DNA of 64,000 nucleotides from Cryobacterium breve (GTDB lineage Bacteria > Actinomycetota > Actinomycetes > Actinomycetales > Microbacteriaceae). Shown piece after piece: positions 1 through 9,599 of this stretch. Position numbers and translations under genes: made by a program. The first letter of the stretch is position 1. Each line of letters starts with the position of its first letter. The notes under the pieces were generated by a model. The model was not told the origin of the DNA. It saw only the letters and a list, made by a program, of their open reading frames with translations, and made no database searches. The DNA lies in the NCBI RefSeq assembly GCF_004402375.1, contig NZ_SOGJ01000028.1, positions 107,632 to 171,631 of the forward strand, read 5' to 3'.

Positions 1-136
1 TCCCGCCGCTGCCGTCCCGCCGCGCGCGTGCTGCGCCGCTGCGCTGCCGGCACGCCGCGCGCGTAGCGGCGCAACCCCCGCGGAGTGCCCAGTCCGGCAG
101 AGAGTGCCGTCGCTCCCGACCGACACGGTGTCAGGG

Positions 137-1165
137 TTAGGCGGACTCGCGCAGCACCAACCGGGTCGGCATCAGGGTGCGGTGCGGCATGCTCTCATCG
201 CCGGCGAGGCGGCGCAGCAGGATGTCCGCCATCGCGAAGCCCATCTCCTCGGACGGCTGGCTCACGGTGGTCAACGGCACCGGGCCGCTCACTGCGGCCG
301 GGCTGTCGTCGAACCCGACCATGGCCACGTCCTCGGGCACCGAGCGGCCGTACTCGCGCAGTACGGCAACGGCGCCGGTGGCCATCAGGTCGCTCGCCAC
401 GAAGAGCCCGTCGATATCGGGGCATCGCTCGAGCAGTCGGCGGGTGGCTGCCGCACCGCCGGCGGCCGTGAAGTCGGCGAGCTCGACGGCATCCGCGGGC
501 AGCCCGGCCCGCTCGAGAGTGCGCCTGAATCCGGTGAGGCGGTCGATTCCAGCCGGCATGTCCACGGCCCCGGAGATCGAGCCGATGCGACGGCGCCCGA
601 TGTCGATCAGGCGCTGGGTGCCCGTCTCGGCACCTGCCGCGTTGTCGACGTCGACGAAGAAGGCGTCGAGGTCGTCGGCGTTCGACGGCCGGCCGCCGAA
701 GACCACCGGCATGGTCGTCTCGAGCTCGGCTACGAAATCGTCACCGGTGTGGTGCGAGATGATGAGGGCGCCGTCGACGTTGCCCGAGCGCAGGTAACGA
801 AGAGTCTTGTGCCGCGGGTCGCTCGAGGCGACGAGCAGGTTGAGCGTGTAGTCGCTCTGGTCGAGGCGGCGGGTGATGCCCTGGACGACCGCTGCGAAAT
901 AGGGGTCTCCGAAGAACCGGGTCATGTCCTCGGGCACGACCAAGGCCACGGCCTCGGTCTGCCGACTCGCCAGCGAGCGCGCCGCACGGTTCGGAACGTA
1001 GTTGAGCTCGTTGATGGCCTTCGTCACCGAGGTCACGATCTCAGGGCTGACCTTCGTCGACCCGTTCACCACCCGGCTCACGGTGGCCCGGGAGACCCCA
1101 GCCACCTCCGCCACCATTTCCAGGGTGGGCTGCGACGGACGCGCCTGGCGCACACTGGTAGTCAT
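137..1165 (-). CDS. LacI-family transcriptional regulator
   Basis: 342-residue LacI/GalR repressor, the usual family length. A helix-turn-helix lies at about residues 15-35 (core VAEVAGVSRATVSRVVNGS), followed by the hinge helix (NRAARSLASRQT) and a periplasmic-binding-like effector domain that ends with the family pattern MVGFDDSPAA...PLTTVSQP. It is the last gene of a minus-strand sugar locus, 39 bp after the GH1 beta-glucosidase, so it probably controls that locus by binding the palindromes at 5914-5929, 5973-5982 and 9600-9611. The effector is inferred to be a beta-glucoside or an oligosaccharide of it. The family assignment is secure; the ligand is not. Confidence 0.93.
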   Translation of the reverse strand: MTTSVRQARPSQPTLEMVAEVAGVSRATVSRVVNGSTKVSPEIVTSVTKAINELNYVPNRAARSLASRQTEAVALVVPEDMTRFFGDPYFAAVVQGITRRLDQSDYTLNLLVASSDPRHKTLRYLRSGNVDGALIISHHTGDDFVAELETTMPVVFGGRPSNADDLDAFFVDVDNAAGAETGTQRLIDIGRRRIGSISGAVDMPAGIDRLTGFRRTLERAGLPADAVELADFTAAGGAAATRRLLERCPDIDGLFVASDLMATGAVAVLREYGRSVPEDVAMVGFDDSPAAVSGPVPLTTVSQPSEEMGFAMADILLRRLAGDESMPHRTLMPTRLVLRESA

Positions 1166-1204
1166 GGCGTCAGTCTAATTCGCCGGCGGCCATTGCCATT
1201 CCGA

Positions 1205-2662
1205 TCAGGAGATGGCGCGGTTGCGGATGATGTCGGCGTAGGCTCTGCCGCTGTCCTTGACGAAGCGCTCCTGGGTCTCATAGTCGACCCGCACGATGCC
1301 GAAGCGCTTCTCATAGCCCCAGGCCCACTCGTAGTTGTCCATCAGCGACCAGTAGAAGTAGCCCTTGACGTCGACACCCTCATCGATCGCGTCGAGGATG
1401 GCACCCAGGTGGGCGGTGAGGAATTCAGTGCGTCGGACATCCGGAATGCTGCCGTCCTCGGCGACGACGTCGTCGAAGGCAGCGCCGTTCTCGGTGACGT
1501 ACAGGCTCGTTCCGGTCGGGGCCGCGTATTCGGTGTTGACGCGCACGAGAAGCTCGCGCAGCCCGTCGGGCTGGATCTCCCACTCCATGGCCGTCAGCGG
1601 CAGCCCCTGCGGGTGGTCGAAGACGCCGTCGGCCGCCGGGTACGGCGAGCGGGTGGGGCGGCTGGTCGGCGCCTGCGCCAGCAACGGATGCTCCGCCGGG
1701 CGATCGCTGACGAGGTCGCCGTGGTAATAGTTGACGCCGAGCGTGTCGATCGGCTGGTTGATCTGAGCCAGGTCTCCCTCGTGGACGAAATCAGTCAGTC
1801 CGAAGGCGGCGACATCCTGGAGCACGTCCTCCGGGTAGGAACCGCGGAATATCGGGTCGAGGAAGATGCGGTTGAACTGCCCGTCGATACGGCGGGCGGC
1901 GTCCACGTCTCCGGCCCGGGCAGGGTCGACCGGCTTCGCGACTGTGAGGTTGAGCGTGATGCCCAGCTCGAGGGCGGGATCGCGTTCGCGCAGCGCCTCG
2001 ACCGCAAGACCGTGGCCCAGAAGCAGGTGGTGCGCGGCGGCCAGGCCGTCCCGGGGGCTCTGGCGCCCGGGGGCGTGAGCGCCGGCGGTATAGCTCAGGA
2101 AGGAGGAGCACCACGGCTCGTTGAGGGTCGTCCATACGCCCACGCGGTCACCGAGGGTGTCATGCACCGTGAGTGCGTAGTCACGGAATCGTTCGGCGGT
2201 GTCGCGGTTGGCCCAGCCGCCCTTCTCCTCCAGTGCCTGCGGGAGGTCCCAGTGGTAAAGGGTCAGCCACGGCTTGATGTCGGCGCCGAGGAGTTCGTCG
2301 ACCAGCCGGGAGTAGAAGTCGACGCCTTTGGGGTTGACCGGCCCGCCGTCGGGCCGAACCCGCGACCAGGAGGTGGAGAAACGGTAGGTCTGCAGCCCCA
2401 GGTCCTTCATCAGGGCGACGTCGTCCTGATAGCGGTGGTAGTGGTCGCAGGCGACGTCCCCGTTGTCGGCATTGATGACGGCGCCCGGCACGCGGCTGAA
2501 GGTGTCCCAGATGGAATCCGTGCGCCCGTCCTCGTGGGCGGCACCCTCGATCTGGTAGGCGGCCGTTGCCGCTCCGAACAGGAATGCGGGCGGGAAGGAG
2601 CGAGCGTGAGAGGTCATATCCATATTCTGGTTCACGGTGGAAAGGTTCAGTACCGCGGTCAT
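1205..2662 (-). CDS. GH1 beta-glucosidase
   Basis: 485-residue glycoside hydrolase family 1 enzyme that hydrolyses terminal beta-glucosides. There is no signal peptide, so it acts in the cytoplasm on imported oligosaccharide. The N-terminal family signature FLFGAATAAYQIEGA is at about residues 27-41. The acid/base glutamate is in TLNEP (E182), and the nucleophile is in YVTENG (E391). The start at 2662 overlaps the stop of the upstream permease by 4 bp (ATGA), which favours translational coupling; a later start at MDMTSHA is possible. Its place between ABC permeases and a LacI regulator suggests it finishes degradation of the transported beta-glucan fragment. Confidence 0.95.
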   Translation of the reverse strand: MTAVLNLSTVNQNMDMTSHARSFPPAFLFGAATAAYQIEGAAHEDGRTDSIWDTFSRVPGAVINADNGDVACDHYHRYQDDVALMKDLGLQTYRFSTSWSRVRPDGGPVNPKGVDFYSRLVDELLGADIKPWLTLYHWDLPQALEEKGGWANRDTAERFRDYALTVHDTLGDRVGVWTTLNEPWCSSFLSYTAGAHAPGRQSPRDGLAAAHHLLLGHGLAVEALRERDPALELGITLNLTVAKPVDPARAGDVDAARRIDGQFNRIFLDPIFRGSYPEDVLQDVAAFGLTDFVHEGDLAQINQPIDTLGVNYYHGDLVSDRPAEHPLLAQAPTSRPTRSPYPAADGVFDHPQGLPLTAMEWEIQPDGLRELLVRVNTEYAAPTGTSLYVTENGAAFDDVVAEDGSIPDVRRTEFLTAHLGAILDAIDEGVDVKGYFYWSLMDNYEWAWGYEKRFGIVRVDYETQERFVKDSGRAYADIIRNRAIS

Positions 2663-3501
2663 CCCTTGACCGCGCCCTGCATGATGCCGGCAACCAGCTG
2701 CTTGCCCAGGAAGATGAAGACCAGGATCAGCGGGATGATCGACAGGACGACGCCGGCGAGAACGAGGGAGTAGTCCACGTAGAACGCGGCCTGCAACTGC
2801 TGCAGCGCCACGGGGAGGGTGGGGTTTCCCGGCCCGAGCACGATGAACGGCCAGAAGAAGTTCGTCCAGGTGCCGATGAAGGTGAAGAGGGCGAGCATCG
2901 CAGCGGCTGGTCGGGCGGCCGGGAGGCCGATGTGCCAGAAGCTGCGGATCATCGATGCGCCGTCCATTCGCACTGCCTCGATCAGTTCGTCGGGCAGCGC
3001 GTCGCGCAGGTACTGGGTCATCCAGAAGACTCCGAACGCTGTCACCATGGCCGGCGCGATCACGGCCCAGAGGCTGCCCGTCCAGCCAAGCCTCGACATG
3101 ACGATGAACAGCGGCACGACACCGAGCTGGGTCGGCACGGCCATGGTCGCGATCACGAAGATGAGCAGTCCTTCTCGGCCACGGAATTTGAGCTTTGCGA
3201 AGGCGTAGCCGGCGAGGGTCGAGAACATCACGACGGTGAGCGACACCACGGACGACACGATGATGCTGTTGCCGAGGGCCGTCCAGAACGGGATGCTGTC
3301 GATGACCGTGGCCGCATTGGCGAAGAAGTTACCGCCCGGAATCCACATCATCCCGTTCTGGTTCAGCGCGGACGCGTCCTGACTGCCGATCAGGAACGAC
3401 CACCAGATCGGGAAGGCGGAACCGAGGAGAACCGCAATGAGGATGCCGTAGACCCAGAGGGACGGCCGACGGTCGTGGCCGCCGATGATGGTCTTGCTCA
3501 T
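2659..3501 (-). CDS. sugar ABC transporter permease, MalG type
   Basis: 280-residue inner-membrane permease with about six hydrophobic segments. The EAA loop that contacts the ATPase is visible (LIEAVRMDGASMIRSFWHIGLP), and the MalG/CUT1 pattern NSIIVSSVVSLTVV...AGYAFAKLKFRG is near residues 85-115. The start MSKTIIGG at 3501 overlaps the stop of the upstream permease by 4 bp. No ATPase gene lies in the locus, so the transporter probably borrows a shared MsiK/UgpC-type ATPase encoded elsewhere, as is usual for actinobacterial CUT1 systems. The substrate is inferred from the adjacent GH1 and GH94 genes. Confidence 0.93.
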   Translation of the reverse strand: MSKTIIGGHDRRPSLWVYGILIAVLLGSAFPIWWSFLIGSQDASALNQNGMMWIPGGNFFANAATVIDSIPFWTALGNSIIVSSVVSLTVVMFSTLAGYAFAKLKFRGREGLLIFVIATMAVPTQLGVVPLFIVMSRLGWTGSLWAVIAPAMVTAFGVFWMTQYLRDALPDELIEAVRMDGASMIRSFWHIGLPAARPAAAMLALFTFIGTWTNFFWPFIVLGPGNPTLPVALQQLQAAFYVDYSLVLAGVVLSIIPLILVFIFLGKQLVAGIMQGAVKG

Positions 3502-4484
3502 GAGATGCCTTTCGCGCGGACACGCAGCTTGCGGTCGGCGGTGCCCGCGATGCGCCGGGTGATGAGGAAGTTGATCACGGCGATAAGGATGATGATCAGG
3601 AAGAGAAGCCAGGCGACAGCGGATGCCCGGCCGAAGTTGCGTTGGCCCCAGCCGAGTTCGTAGATGTACAGGGTGAGCGTCTGCCACTGTCGACTGGCGC
3701 CACCCTGGCCGAGGTTGTCGAACATGCGTGCCTCGTCGAAGATCTGCAGCCCGCCGATGGTCGAGGTCAAGATGACGAAAATGATGATCGGTCGCAGCAG
3801 CGGCAGGGTGATCGACCGGAAGGTGCGCCAGCGGTTGGCGCCGTCGATGATGGCGGCCTCGTAGTAGTCGCGGGGGACTGCTTGCATGGCGGCCAGGAAA
3901 ATGAGGGCGTTGTAGCCGGTCCAGCGGAAGTTCACCATTGTGGCGATGGCGATATGGCTGGGGATCACGTCGACGTGCCAGCGAATGGGCTCGAGGCCGA
4001 GACTCATGATCCCGCTGTTGATGAGGCCGAACTTGTCGCCGAACAGGTCGTTGAAGATCAGCGCCACCGCGACCGGGGCCACGACGTAGGGCAGCAGAAC
4101 GCCCATGCGCCAGAAGGTCTTGCCGCGTAGGTTGAAGTCGAGAACGGCGGCGATGCCGAGCGCGAGCAGCACCTGAGGGATGCTCGAAAGCAGGAAGATG
4201 CTGAACGTGTTGCGGAGGGAGTTCCAGAAGTATCCCTGAGTCAGCACCGTGACGAAGTTGTCCAATCCGACGAAGTCGCCTTGGCCGCCGATGAGGTTCC
4301 AGTCGTGCACCGATACCCACGCCGTGTATAGCAGCGGGAAAAGGCCCATGACTGCGAAGACGATGAAGAACGGGGAGATGTAGAGGTACGGCGAGAAGCG
4401 CACGTCCCAGCGGCTGAGTTTATGGCTAAGGGCGATGCGGCGGATGCTGCGGGCATTCACCTCGGCGGCGGCGGCGGTAGTCAT
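3498..4484 (-). CDS. sugar ABC transporter permease, MalF type
   Basis: 328-residue integral membrane permease, partner of the MalG-type gene that follows it with a 4 bp overlap. The N-terminus is cytoplasmic and is followed by the CUT1 pattern YLYISPFFIVFAVMGLFPL. The EAA loop reads YYEAAIIDGANRWRTFRSITLPLL. The gene lies 94 bp after the solute-binding gene, and that gap contains a strong hairpin (4529-4558). With the binding protein it would import an oligosaccharide for the GH94 and GH1 enzymes encoded on either side. Confidence 0.93.
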   Translation of the reverse strand: MTTAAAAEVNARSIRRIALSHKLSRWDVRFSPYLYISPFFIVFAVMGLFPLLYTAWVSVHDWNLIGGQGDFVGLDNFVTVLTQGYFWNSLRNTFSIFLLSSIPQVLLALGIAAVLDFNLRGKTFWRMGVLLPYVVAPVAVALIFNDLFGDKFGLINSGIMSLGLEPIRWHVDVIPSHIAIATMVNFRWTGYNALIFLAAMQAVPRDYYEAAIIDGANRWRTFRSITLPLLRPIIIFVILTSTIGGLQIFDEARMFDNLGQGGASRQWQTLTLYIYELGWGQRNFGRASAVAWLLFLIIILIAVINFLITRRIAGTADRKLRVRAKGIS

Positions 4485-4528
4485 GGACAGTCCTTCGGTG
4501 GTTGAGCTTGTCTAAACCCGGGGGTCGG

Positions 4529-4558
4529 ACCGGTCGAGACCAGAGGGTCTCGACCGGT
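4529..4558 (-). terminator. intergenic hairpin between binding protein and permease genes
   Basis: Perfect 13 bp stem (ACCGGTCGAGACC and its complement) with a 4-base loop, placed between the solute-binding gene and the first permease gene. No T-run follows, so it is more likely a processing or partial-termination element that raises binding-protein mRNA over permease mRNA. The left flank at 4500-4518 resembles the REP-like 19-mer seen at 14136 and 23053. Confidence 0.55.
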
Positions 4559-4578
4559 CAACCGGTGAATGGTGCTGT

Positions 4579-5862
4579 TTAGCCGAGCGATTCGACGTCA
4601 GTGGTGAACTGCGCCCACGACTCGTCGGGCGTCATCGATCCGTCTTCGACGCGAGTGAGCGCCTGCTGCATGGCGTCGTTGATCGCGAAGTAGAACTCGC
4701 CCTTGAACGGGGTCACGTCGACCGCAGCGGCGCGGTTGGCGAGGATCTCACCGGTCGGCGCGTCGTTGAAGAACTCGTTCGTGGCGCCGAGGAGTTCGTC
4801 ACTCGCGAGAGCGTCGACCTGGCTCGGGAAGGTGCCCTTGGACTCGAACGCCTTGAGCTGCTGCTCCGGGGCGGTCAGCCAGGCGGCGAGCTTCTGCGCC
4901 TCGACCTGGTTCTTGGACTGCTCGGGAACGGTCAGGTACGAGCCGCCCCAGTTGCCGCCGCCGCCCGGGAACGTGTCGGCGATGTCCCAGCCGGCGACGC
5001 CTTCAGCGTTGCCGGAGATCACGCCGAGCATCCAGCCGGGGCAGAGCATGGTGGCGAAGCCGTCGTTCTGGAAGCTGGCGGTCCAGTCGTCGCTCCACTG
5101 GCCGAGTTTTGCCGACAGGGTGCCGCTGGCTGCGAGCACGCTCGTGTAGGCCTCCTTCACCTCCGGGTTCTCGGTGGCGATGATGGTGCCGTCTTCTTCT
5201 TCGTAGGCGTTGGGGATCTGGTTGACGACGCCCTGCCAGGTGGCTCCGGCCGAGTCGAACCACGGCACGTTCGTGCCGGCAGCAGCGAACTTCTCTCCGG
5301 CTGCGTAGTAGCTCTCCCAGCTGCCGCCGAGGAGGGTGGCGACCTCGGCGCGATCGGTCGGGAGACCGGCCGCGGCGAACAGGTCGGAGCGGTAGCAGAC
5401 GCCCTCCGGACCGATGTCGGTGCCGTAGGCGATCAGGCGGCCGTCGGCATCCGTGGCGGCGTCGGACTTCCAGTCCAGCCAGCGGCCCTCGACCTCGTCG
5501 GAGGTGAGGTCGACGAACTGGTCGGAGTACTGCAGCAGTTCGGGCAGCCAGTCGACCTCGATGGCCTCGACATCGCTCAGGCCGCTGCCGGCGGCGAGGC
5601 GGGTCGTGAGGTTGTCGCGGGCCTCGTTGGTCGTGGCGGCCTTCTTGTGCGTGATGGTGACGTTCGGGTTGGTCTTCTCGTACTCGGCGAAGAGGTCCTC
5701 GTAGCCGAATTCGTTGAAGGTGGCGACGGTCAGCTTGACGTTCTTGTCTGTCGACTGCCCGGTTCCGCCACCGGCTGAACAGCCGGACATGAGCAATGCG
5801 AAGGATGCTGCTCCGGCGACGGTTACTGCAAGTGTGCTGCGTGGGAAACGCTTCACGGTCAC
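4579..5862 (-). CDS. extracellular sugar-binding lipoprotein
   Basis: 427-residue solute-binding protein of the CUT1 class. It has a lipoprotein signal peptide with lipobox FALLMSGC and the mature Cys at about residue 28. The mature part shows the SBP_bac_1 fold pattern: VKLTVATFNEFGYEDLFAEY early on, and the C-terminal hinge segment FKGEFYFAINDAMQQALT. It should capture an oligosaccharide outside the membrane and pass it to the two permeases downstream. It is the first gene of its transcription unit; its promoter region carries two LacI-type palindromes. Ligand inferred from context, possibly a beta-1,2-linked glucose oligomer. Confidence 0.93.
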   Translation of the reverse strand: MTVKRFPRSTLAVTVAGAASFALLMSGCSAGGGTGQSTDKNVKLTVATFNEFGYEDLFAEYEKTNPNVTITHKKAATTNEARDNLTTRLAAGSGLSDVEAIEVDWLPELLQYSDQFVDLTSDEVEGRWLDWKSDAATDADGRLIAYGTDIGPEGVCYRSDLFAAAGLPTDRAEVATLLGGSWESYYAAGEKFAAAGTNVPWFDSAGATWQGVVNQIPNAYEEEDGTIIATENPEVKEAYTSVLAASGTLSAKLGQWSDDWTASFQNDGFATMLCPGWMLGVISGNAEGVAGWDIADTFPGGGGNWGGSYLTVPEQSKNQVEAQKLAAWLTAPEQQLKAFESKGTFPSQVDALASDELLGATNEFFNDAPTGEILANRAAAVDVTPFKGEFYFAINDAMQQALTRVEDGSMTPDESWAQFTTDVESLG

Positions 5863-5913
5863 TCCCTTGTGTGCGTGCTGATGGGTGGATGCGAAACCGC
5901 TCTCATCAGTTCT

Positions 5914-5929
5914 GTGAGAGCGCTCTCAC
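5914..5929. promoter_or_regulatory. LacI-type operator O1
   Basis: Perfect 16 bp palindrome GTGAGAGCGCTCTCAC with the central CG typical of LacI-family sites. It lies about 50 bp upstream of the binding-protein start and just downstream of the candidate promoter, where a bound repressor would block transcription. Confidence 0.75.
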
Positions 5930-5941
5930 GTGTTGGTGATC

Positions 5942-5971
5942 ACGCTAGTGCGCGGATTGGTCGTTTGTCAA
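5942..5971 (-). promoter_or_regulatory. candidate sigma-70 promoter of the binding-protein operon
   Basis: Read on the minus strand: -35 TTGACA (5966-5971), an 18 bp spacer, and a weak -10 TAGCGT (5942-5947). The two LacI-type palindromes flank it, one beside the -35 and one after the -10. The -35 is a consensus match; the -10 keeps only T1, A2 and T6. Confidence 0.5.
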
Positions 5972-5972
5972 A

Positions 5973-5982
5973 AGAGCGCTCT
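5973..5982. promoter_or_regulatory. LacI-type operator O2
   Basis: AGAGCGCTCT, a 10 bp palindrome with the same core as O1, abutting the -35 box. Together with O1 it could support cooperative binding or looping across the promoter. Confidence 0.65.
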
Positions 5983-6043
5983 CATATGGTGCTCGAGACG
6001 GGGCGGAGGCGGAGGCGACTGGTCGGCCGCCGCCCCGGTTTGG

Positions 6044-9000
6044 TCAGATTCCGGTGTGCTCCGGCACGGTCACCGTGAGAGAGCGCACCCGGCCGTCGCG
6101 GCGGAAGACGCTCGCGCTCACGTCGGCGTCGAGCGCGCCGCCCGTCTCGGTCACCTGAGTGCCGCCCGCCAGGGATGCGACCACTTCGAGCGGGCCGCCC
6201 CGGCGGAACACGACGGGGACCTGGCAGAACGTGAACGCCAGCGCTCCCGCGGGCAGCTCGACGCTCTGCTGCTCACCGGTGACGTCCCGATAGGTGAACG
6301 TGCCGGGCGTCGTGGTCCACTCGCCGGCCCGGAGCAAAATGGGCCGGAGCCGGATGCGACCGTCCTCGACCCGCAAGCCGAGCTCGCCCAACCGGGTGAG
6401 CACCTCCTCCTTGACCTGCCCGGTCATGCCCGGCTGCCGGGCGCCGTGACCGGCGGGCGTATGCGAGTAGGGATCGGTGGGAAACGCGCCGTAGGTCAGC
6501 GGGTCCTTGCGGTAGCCGATGCCGGCCCGCACATCCTCGTACGCCGCCTTCAGCCCAGAGATCGCCGTCTCATCCGCCTGCTCGACGACGGCCCGTTCGA
6601 GTGTCTCCTGCACCGCGAGAAGCAGCTTCGAGACCATGTGCCAGTAGATGCTGCCGAGACCCTCGTAAGCGAAGAACGAGCCGGAGCGCCCGGTGAATTC
6701 AGCATGCCGGAAGACCTCCTCGAAGATGGCGAGTAGTTCTGCCCGGTCCTGTTCCACGGCGTGATGCAGGGCAGGGTCGGCGCTGAGCCGGTCCAGCGCC
6801 TCCGACACGCCCCCGGCGTTTCGGATGTGGGCGGCAAAGTGCAGGTCTCCCTGGACATCGCGCACGACGATGCTGCGGTCGCCGGACGCGGCGAGGCGCA
6901 GGGCGAGAGGGCAGTCGGCGGCGCGTGTGGTGCTGAAGGTGTTCCGAGCGAGGAAGGACGGCAGTTCCTTGTCGGGATAGAGGATATAACTGTGCTGGTC
7001 GGCGCGGTACAGCCGGCTCGTGCGCAGGGCGCGGAGCAGGTCCAAGGACGTCTCCGGACTGAGCAGGCCGGATGAGAGGATGGCGACCTGGCCCTCGAGC
7101 ATCTCCGCGAGCCGTCGCACGTCGGCGGTATCGCCTTCGAGGTGCAGCACGTTGTAGGAGTGCACGAGCCCGTCGCCCCGCCGGTTGGCCCGCAGGCCGG
7201 ACTCGACGAAGCGCCGTGCCAGATCCAGCAACTCGGCGACGTCTTCAGCGGCGACCGTGGACCGGTCGCCGCCGAACCCGGCGTAGACCTGCTCCCGGTA
7301 GCTGGTCCCTGCCTCGCCCAGCCCGTCCATGACGGTCTTGCGGCGAGTGGGATCGAAACCGGTTGCCAGGGCATCCGTGTGCTCGAAAAGCACGTCGCGC
7401 ACCGCGGTGAGCAGTCCGGCGAGCTCGCTCGAGAGCTCGACGTCGACCGACAGGAGGCCCTGCATGAAGACCACATAGCGGCGCAGGTAGGCGAGCGTGA
7501 CCACCGACAGGCCCCGGCCGACGAGCGCGTTGTTGGCGTCATTCCATTCCGGGCGCTGGGTCGTCATCCAGATGCCGCCGTCCGGCACCAGGTTGACGAG
7601 CTTGGCCAGCAGCAGCAGCAGCACCTTCTCGGCCAGCGTCACCCGAACGAGGTCGCCGTCGGCGCCGTGCACGAGGCGGCCGTCCGACCCCTCTGCGGCG
7701 ACCCGCCGGGTGATCGTTCGCTGCCGCTCGTCGTCGAAGGTGATGGTGTTGTACGGGTCGGAGAGGATGTCAGCGTACGCGGCGATCCGGTACGGCACGT
7801 CGGCGTGCGTGAAGGCCGCCCGGTTGACGAGGGCGTCGAGGCGCCCCGGGTGGAAGCGGTGCGAGGTTTCGAGCAGTTTGAGTAGGTAGATGATCTGATG
7901 GTCGCTCCAGTAGCCGATGTTGGCCCACGGGTCCTCGGGCTCCGGAATCTCCCAGTCAATACCCTCGCGTGAGATCCGGTACGGGTTGTAGCCGTCGGCG
8001 GTGGTGGCGTCGAGGAAAATCGTGATCATCGACTCCACGTATTCGGGAAACGACCAGGCCAGCGCTTCCCAGTTCTGGAAGATGTCCCTCCAATTGCCCT
8101 GATATTCCAGGCGACGGATGCCGCGCTCGTCGTTCAGCACGATTCGGAATTGGTTCCACGGCCGGCTCGGATCGCCGTGCCGGCGGCTGAACGTGAGCGG
8201 CAGGTATTCCGTGGCAAGGCGCCACAGGTCAACATCGCCGTGCGCCTGCATGATGGCGATGAGCTCGTCGGCTCGCAGCCGCTCGGGCAGGGCCTCCAGC
8301 ACTGCGGCGCAGCGCCTGGCCGTCGCCTGGCTCCGCTGGGAGATGAACGCCCGCACGTCGCTCGACTCCACCGTGTAGCCTTCGGCGGGAACGCCACCCC
8401 GCATGGTGTTGAAGAGCACATTGGCGGTGTGGTGGATGGTCGCCAGCTCGTCACCGGTGTGCTGGGCAGCGTCGGTGGCCCCGAGGATCGTCTCCAGGTC
8501 GGACCGGGTGCCGGAGATATCGGCCGCCAGCTCCTCGGCGAGGGCGAGCGGATCGCGAAGCTTCGCACGCAGGCCCACGACATCGGCCGCGTCCTGGTTG
8601 ACGTCGGCGACGATCTGCCAGCGGACAGTGCTGCCGGGGGCCATCGTGATCCGGGTGCGCACGAGGTAGGCGCCGCGCTGCCCGCGGACATCCGTCTCGC
8701 CGGTGATGCCCCTGCCCCGGGCGAAGGCGGAGACCTGGCTGGTCGAGAGCAGGTGCTCGGCGTTGTTCAGCCCGACCTGCCAGGCCACGTTGGCCTGTAG
8801 CGACTCGCTGGGCTCGGCGAGGTCGGAGAGCGTCGCGCTCAGTGTCAACAGGCCGAGGCCCGTCGACGGGTCGAGCTCGGCGCGCTTGTAGGCGTCGAGC
8901 AGCACGCTCAACTCGTTCTGCGTCTTCTTGCCCGCCCCGGCGGGAAGGATGTTCACCAGGCCGTCGAGGAGGTCGACGTCGAGGGGCTCTGCGGGATGGG

Positions 9001-9535
9001 ACTGCCGGGTGTCGGCCAGCGAGGTGAGGGCGCAGCCGCGCACGACGCCGAAGCGGGCGCTGGTCTGCCAGGTCACGCGCAGGCGCAGGCCGAGATCCGG
9101 ACGGGTCTCCTCGAAGACCAGAGTCGTGCCGAGGGCGTCCTTGTAGAGCGTGCGTTGCACGTGCTCATCGCCCGGGCGCAGCTCTGCGAACGGCTGCCAA
9201 TGAGTGCTGGTGCCGTCGGGGCGTCGGACGAGCAGCACGCTCAATCCGCCGGTGCGCCCGGCGCTCTCGGTGACCTTGTCGTCGGTGTAATACGGGAACA
9301 GAGCCCGGTCGGCGTCGACGCGGCCCGCCGTCAGACCGCCCGTGCTCGAGATGAAGAGCCAGACGTCGCTCGCGCCGACGAGGGTCATGAAGAACGGGGG
9401 CATCTGGTCGTAGGCCTCGATCCGGTAGAACCGGCGCCCGTCCAGATCCACCGGTCCACCCCGAACAGAGCCCTCCGCGGGGTCGAGCGGGATCTCGCCC
9501 CGGTCGGTGTGCTGAATGATGGGCTCGAGGGACAT
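6044..9535 (-). CDS. GH94-type phosphorylase, 1,2-beta-oligoglucan phosphorylase-like
   Basis: 1163-residue cytoplasmic protein of the large GH94 class. The arrangement is an N-terminal beta-sandwich (about 1-330, with LLDGLVNILPAGAGKK), a helical linker, an (alpha/alpha)6 barrel with YQGNWRDIFQNWEAL, DGYNPYRISREGIDWE and IGYWSDHQIIYLLKLLE, and a C-terminal beta domain. These blocks and the length match my recollection of SOGP enzymes, which phosphorolyse sophoro-oligosaccharides to glucose 1-phosphate; other GH94 specificities are not excluded. The start at 9535 is preferred over one at 9556 because GGAGG (9541-9545) sits 5 nt upstream of it. It is transcribed alone, with a LacI-type palindrome 65 bp upstream. 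Confidence 0.8.
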   Translation of the reverse strand: MSLEPIIQHTDRGEIPLDPAEGSVRGGPVDLDGRRFYRIEAYDQMPPFFMTLVGASDVWLFISSTGGLTAGRVDADRALFPYYTDDKVTESAGRTGGLSVLLVRRPDGTSTHWQPFAELRPGDEHVQRTLYKDALGTTLVFEETRPDLGLRLRVTWQTSARFGVVRGCALTSLADTRQSHPAEPLDVDLLDGLVNILPAGAGKKTQNELSVLLDAYKRAELDPSTGLGLLTLSATLSDLAEPSESLQANVAWQVGLNNAEHLLSTSQVSAFARGRGITGETDVRGQRGAYLVRTRITMAPGSTVRWQIVADVNQDAADVVGLRAKLRDPLALAEELAADISGTRSDLETILGATDAAQHTGDELATIHHTANVLFNTMRGGVPAEGYTVESSDVRAFISQRSQATARRCAAVLEALPERLRADELIAIMQAHGDVDLWRLATEYLPLTFSRRHGDPSRPWNQFRIVLNDERGIRRLEYQGNWRDIFQNWEALAWSFPEYVESMITIFLDATTADGYNPYRISREGIDWEIPEPEDPWANIGYWSDHQIIYLLKLLETSHRFHPGRLDALVNRAAFTHADVPYRIAAYADILSDPYNTITFDDERQRTITRRVAAEGSDGRLVHGADGDLVRVTLAEKVLLLLLAKLVNLVPDGGIWMTTQRPEWNDANNALVGRGLSVVTLAYLRRYVVFMQGLLSVDVELSSELAGLLTAVRDVLFEHTDALATGFDPTRRKTVMDGLGEAGTSYREQVYAGFGGDRSTVAAEDVAELLDLARRFVESGLRANRRGDGLVHSYNVLHLEGDTADVRRLAEMLEGQVAILSSGLLSPETSLDLLRALRTSRLYRADQHSYILYPDKELPSFLARNTFSTTRAADCPLALRLAASGDRSIVVRDVQGDLHFAAHIRNAGGVSEALDRLSADPALHHAVEQDRAELLAIFEEVFRHAEFTGRSGSFFAYEGLGSIYWHMVSKLLLAVQETLERAVVEQADETAISGLKAAYEDVRAGIGYRKDPLTYGAFPTDPYSHTPAGHGARQPGMTGQVKEEVLTRLGELGLRVEDGRIRLRPILLRAGEWTTTPGTFTYRDVTGEQQSVELPAGALAFTFCQVPVVFRRGGPLEVVASLAGGTQVTETGGALDADVSASVFRRDGRVRSLTVTVPEHTGI

Positions 9536-9599
9536 GGGATCCTCCATTGAATTCACCCCGACGGATGTTCCGGCGGGATTGGGCTTCCCGGGTCACCGA

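Noticed and set aside
1..136. Very GC-rich start of the window
   Set aside because: Low-complexity sequence with no convincing hairpin, RNA or coding frame; nothing can be supported.
104..2773. Very long plus-strand open frames opposite the LacI and GH1 genes
   Set aside because: Antisense shadows caused by high GC content; no domains, and the minus-strand genes are unmistakable.
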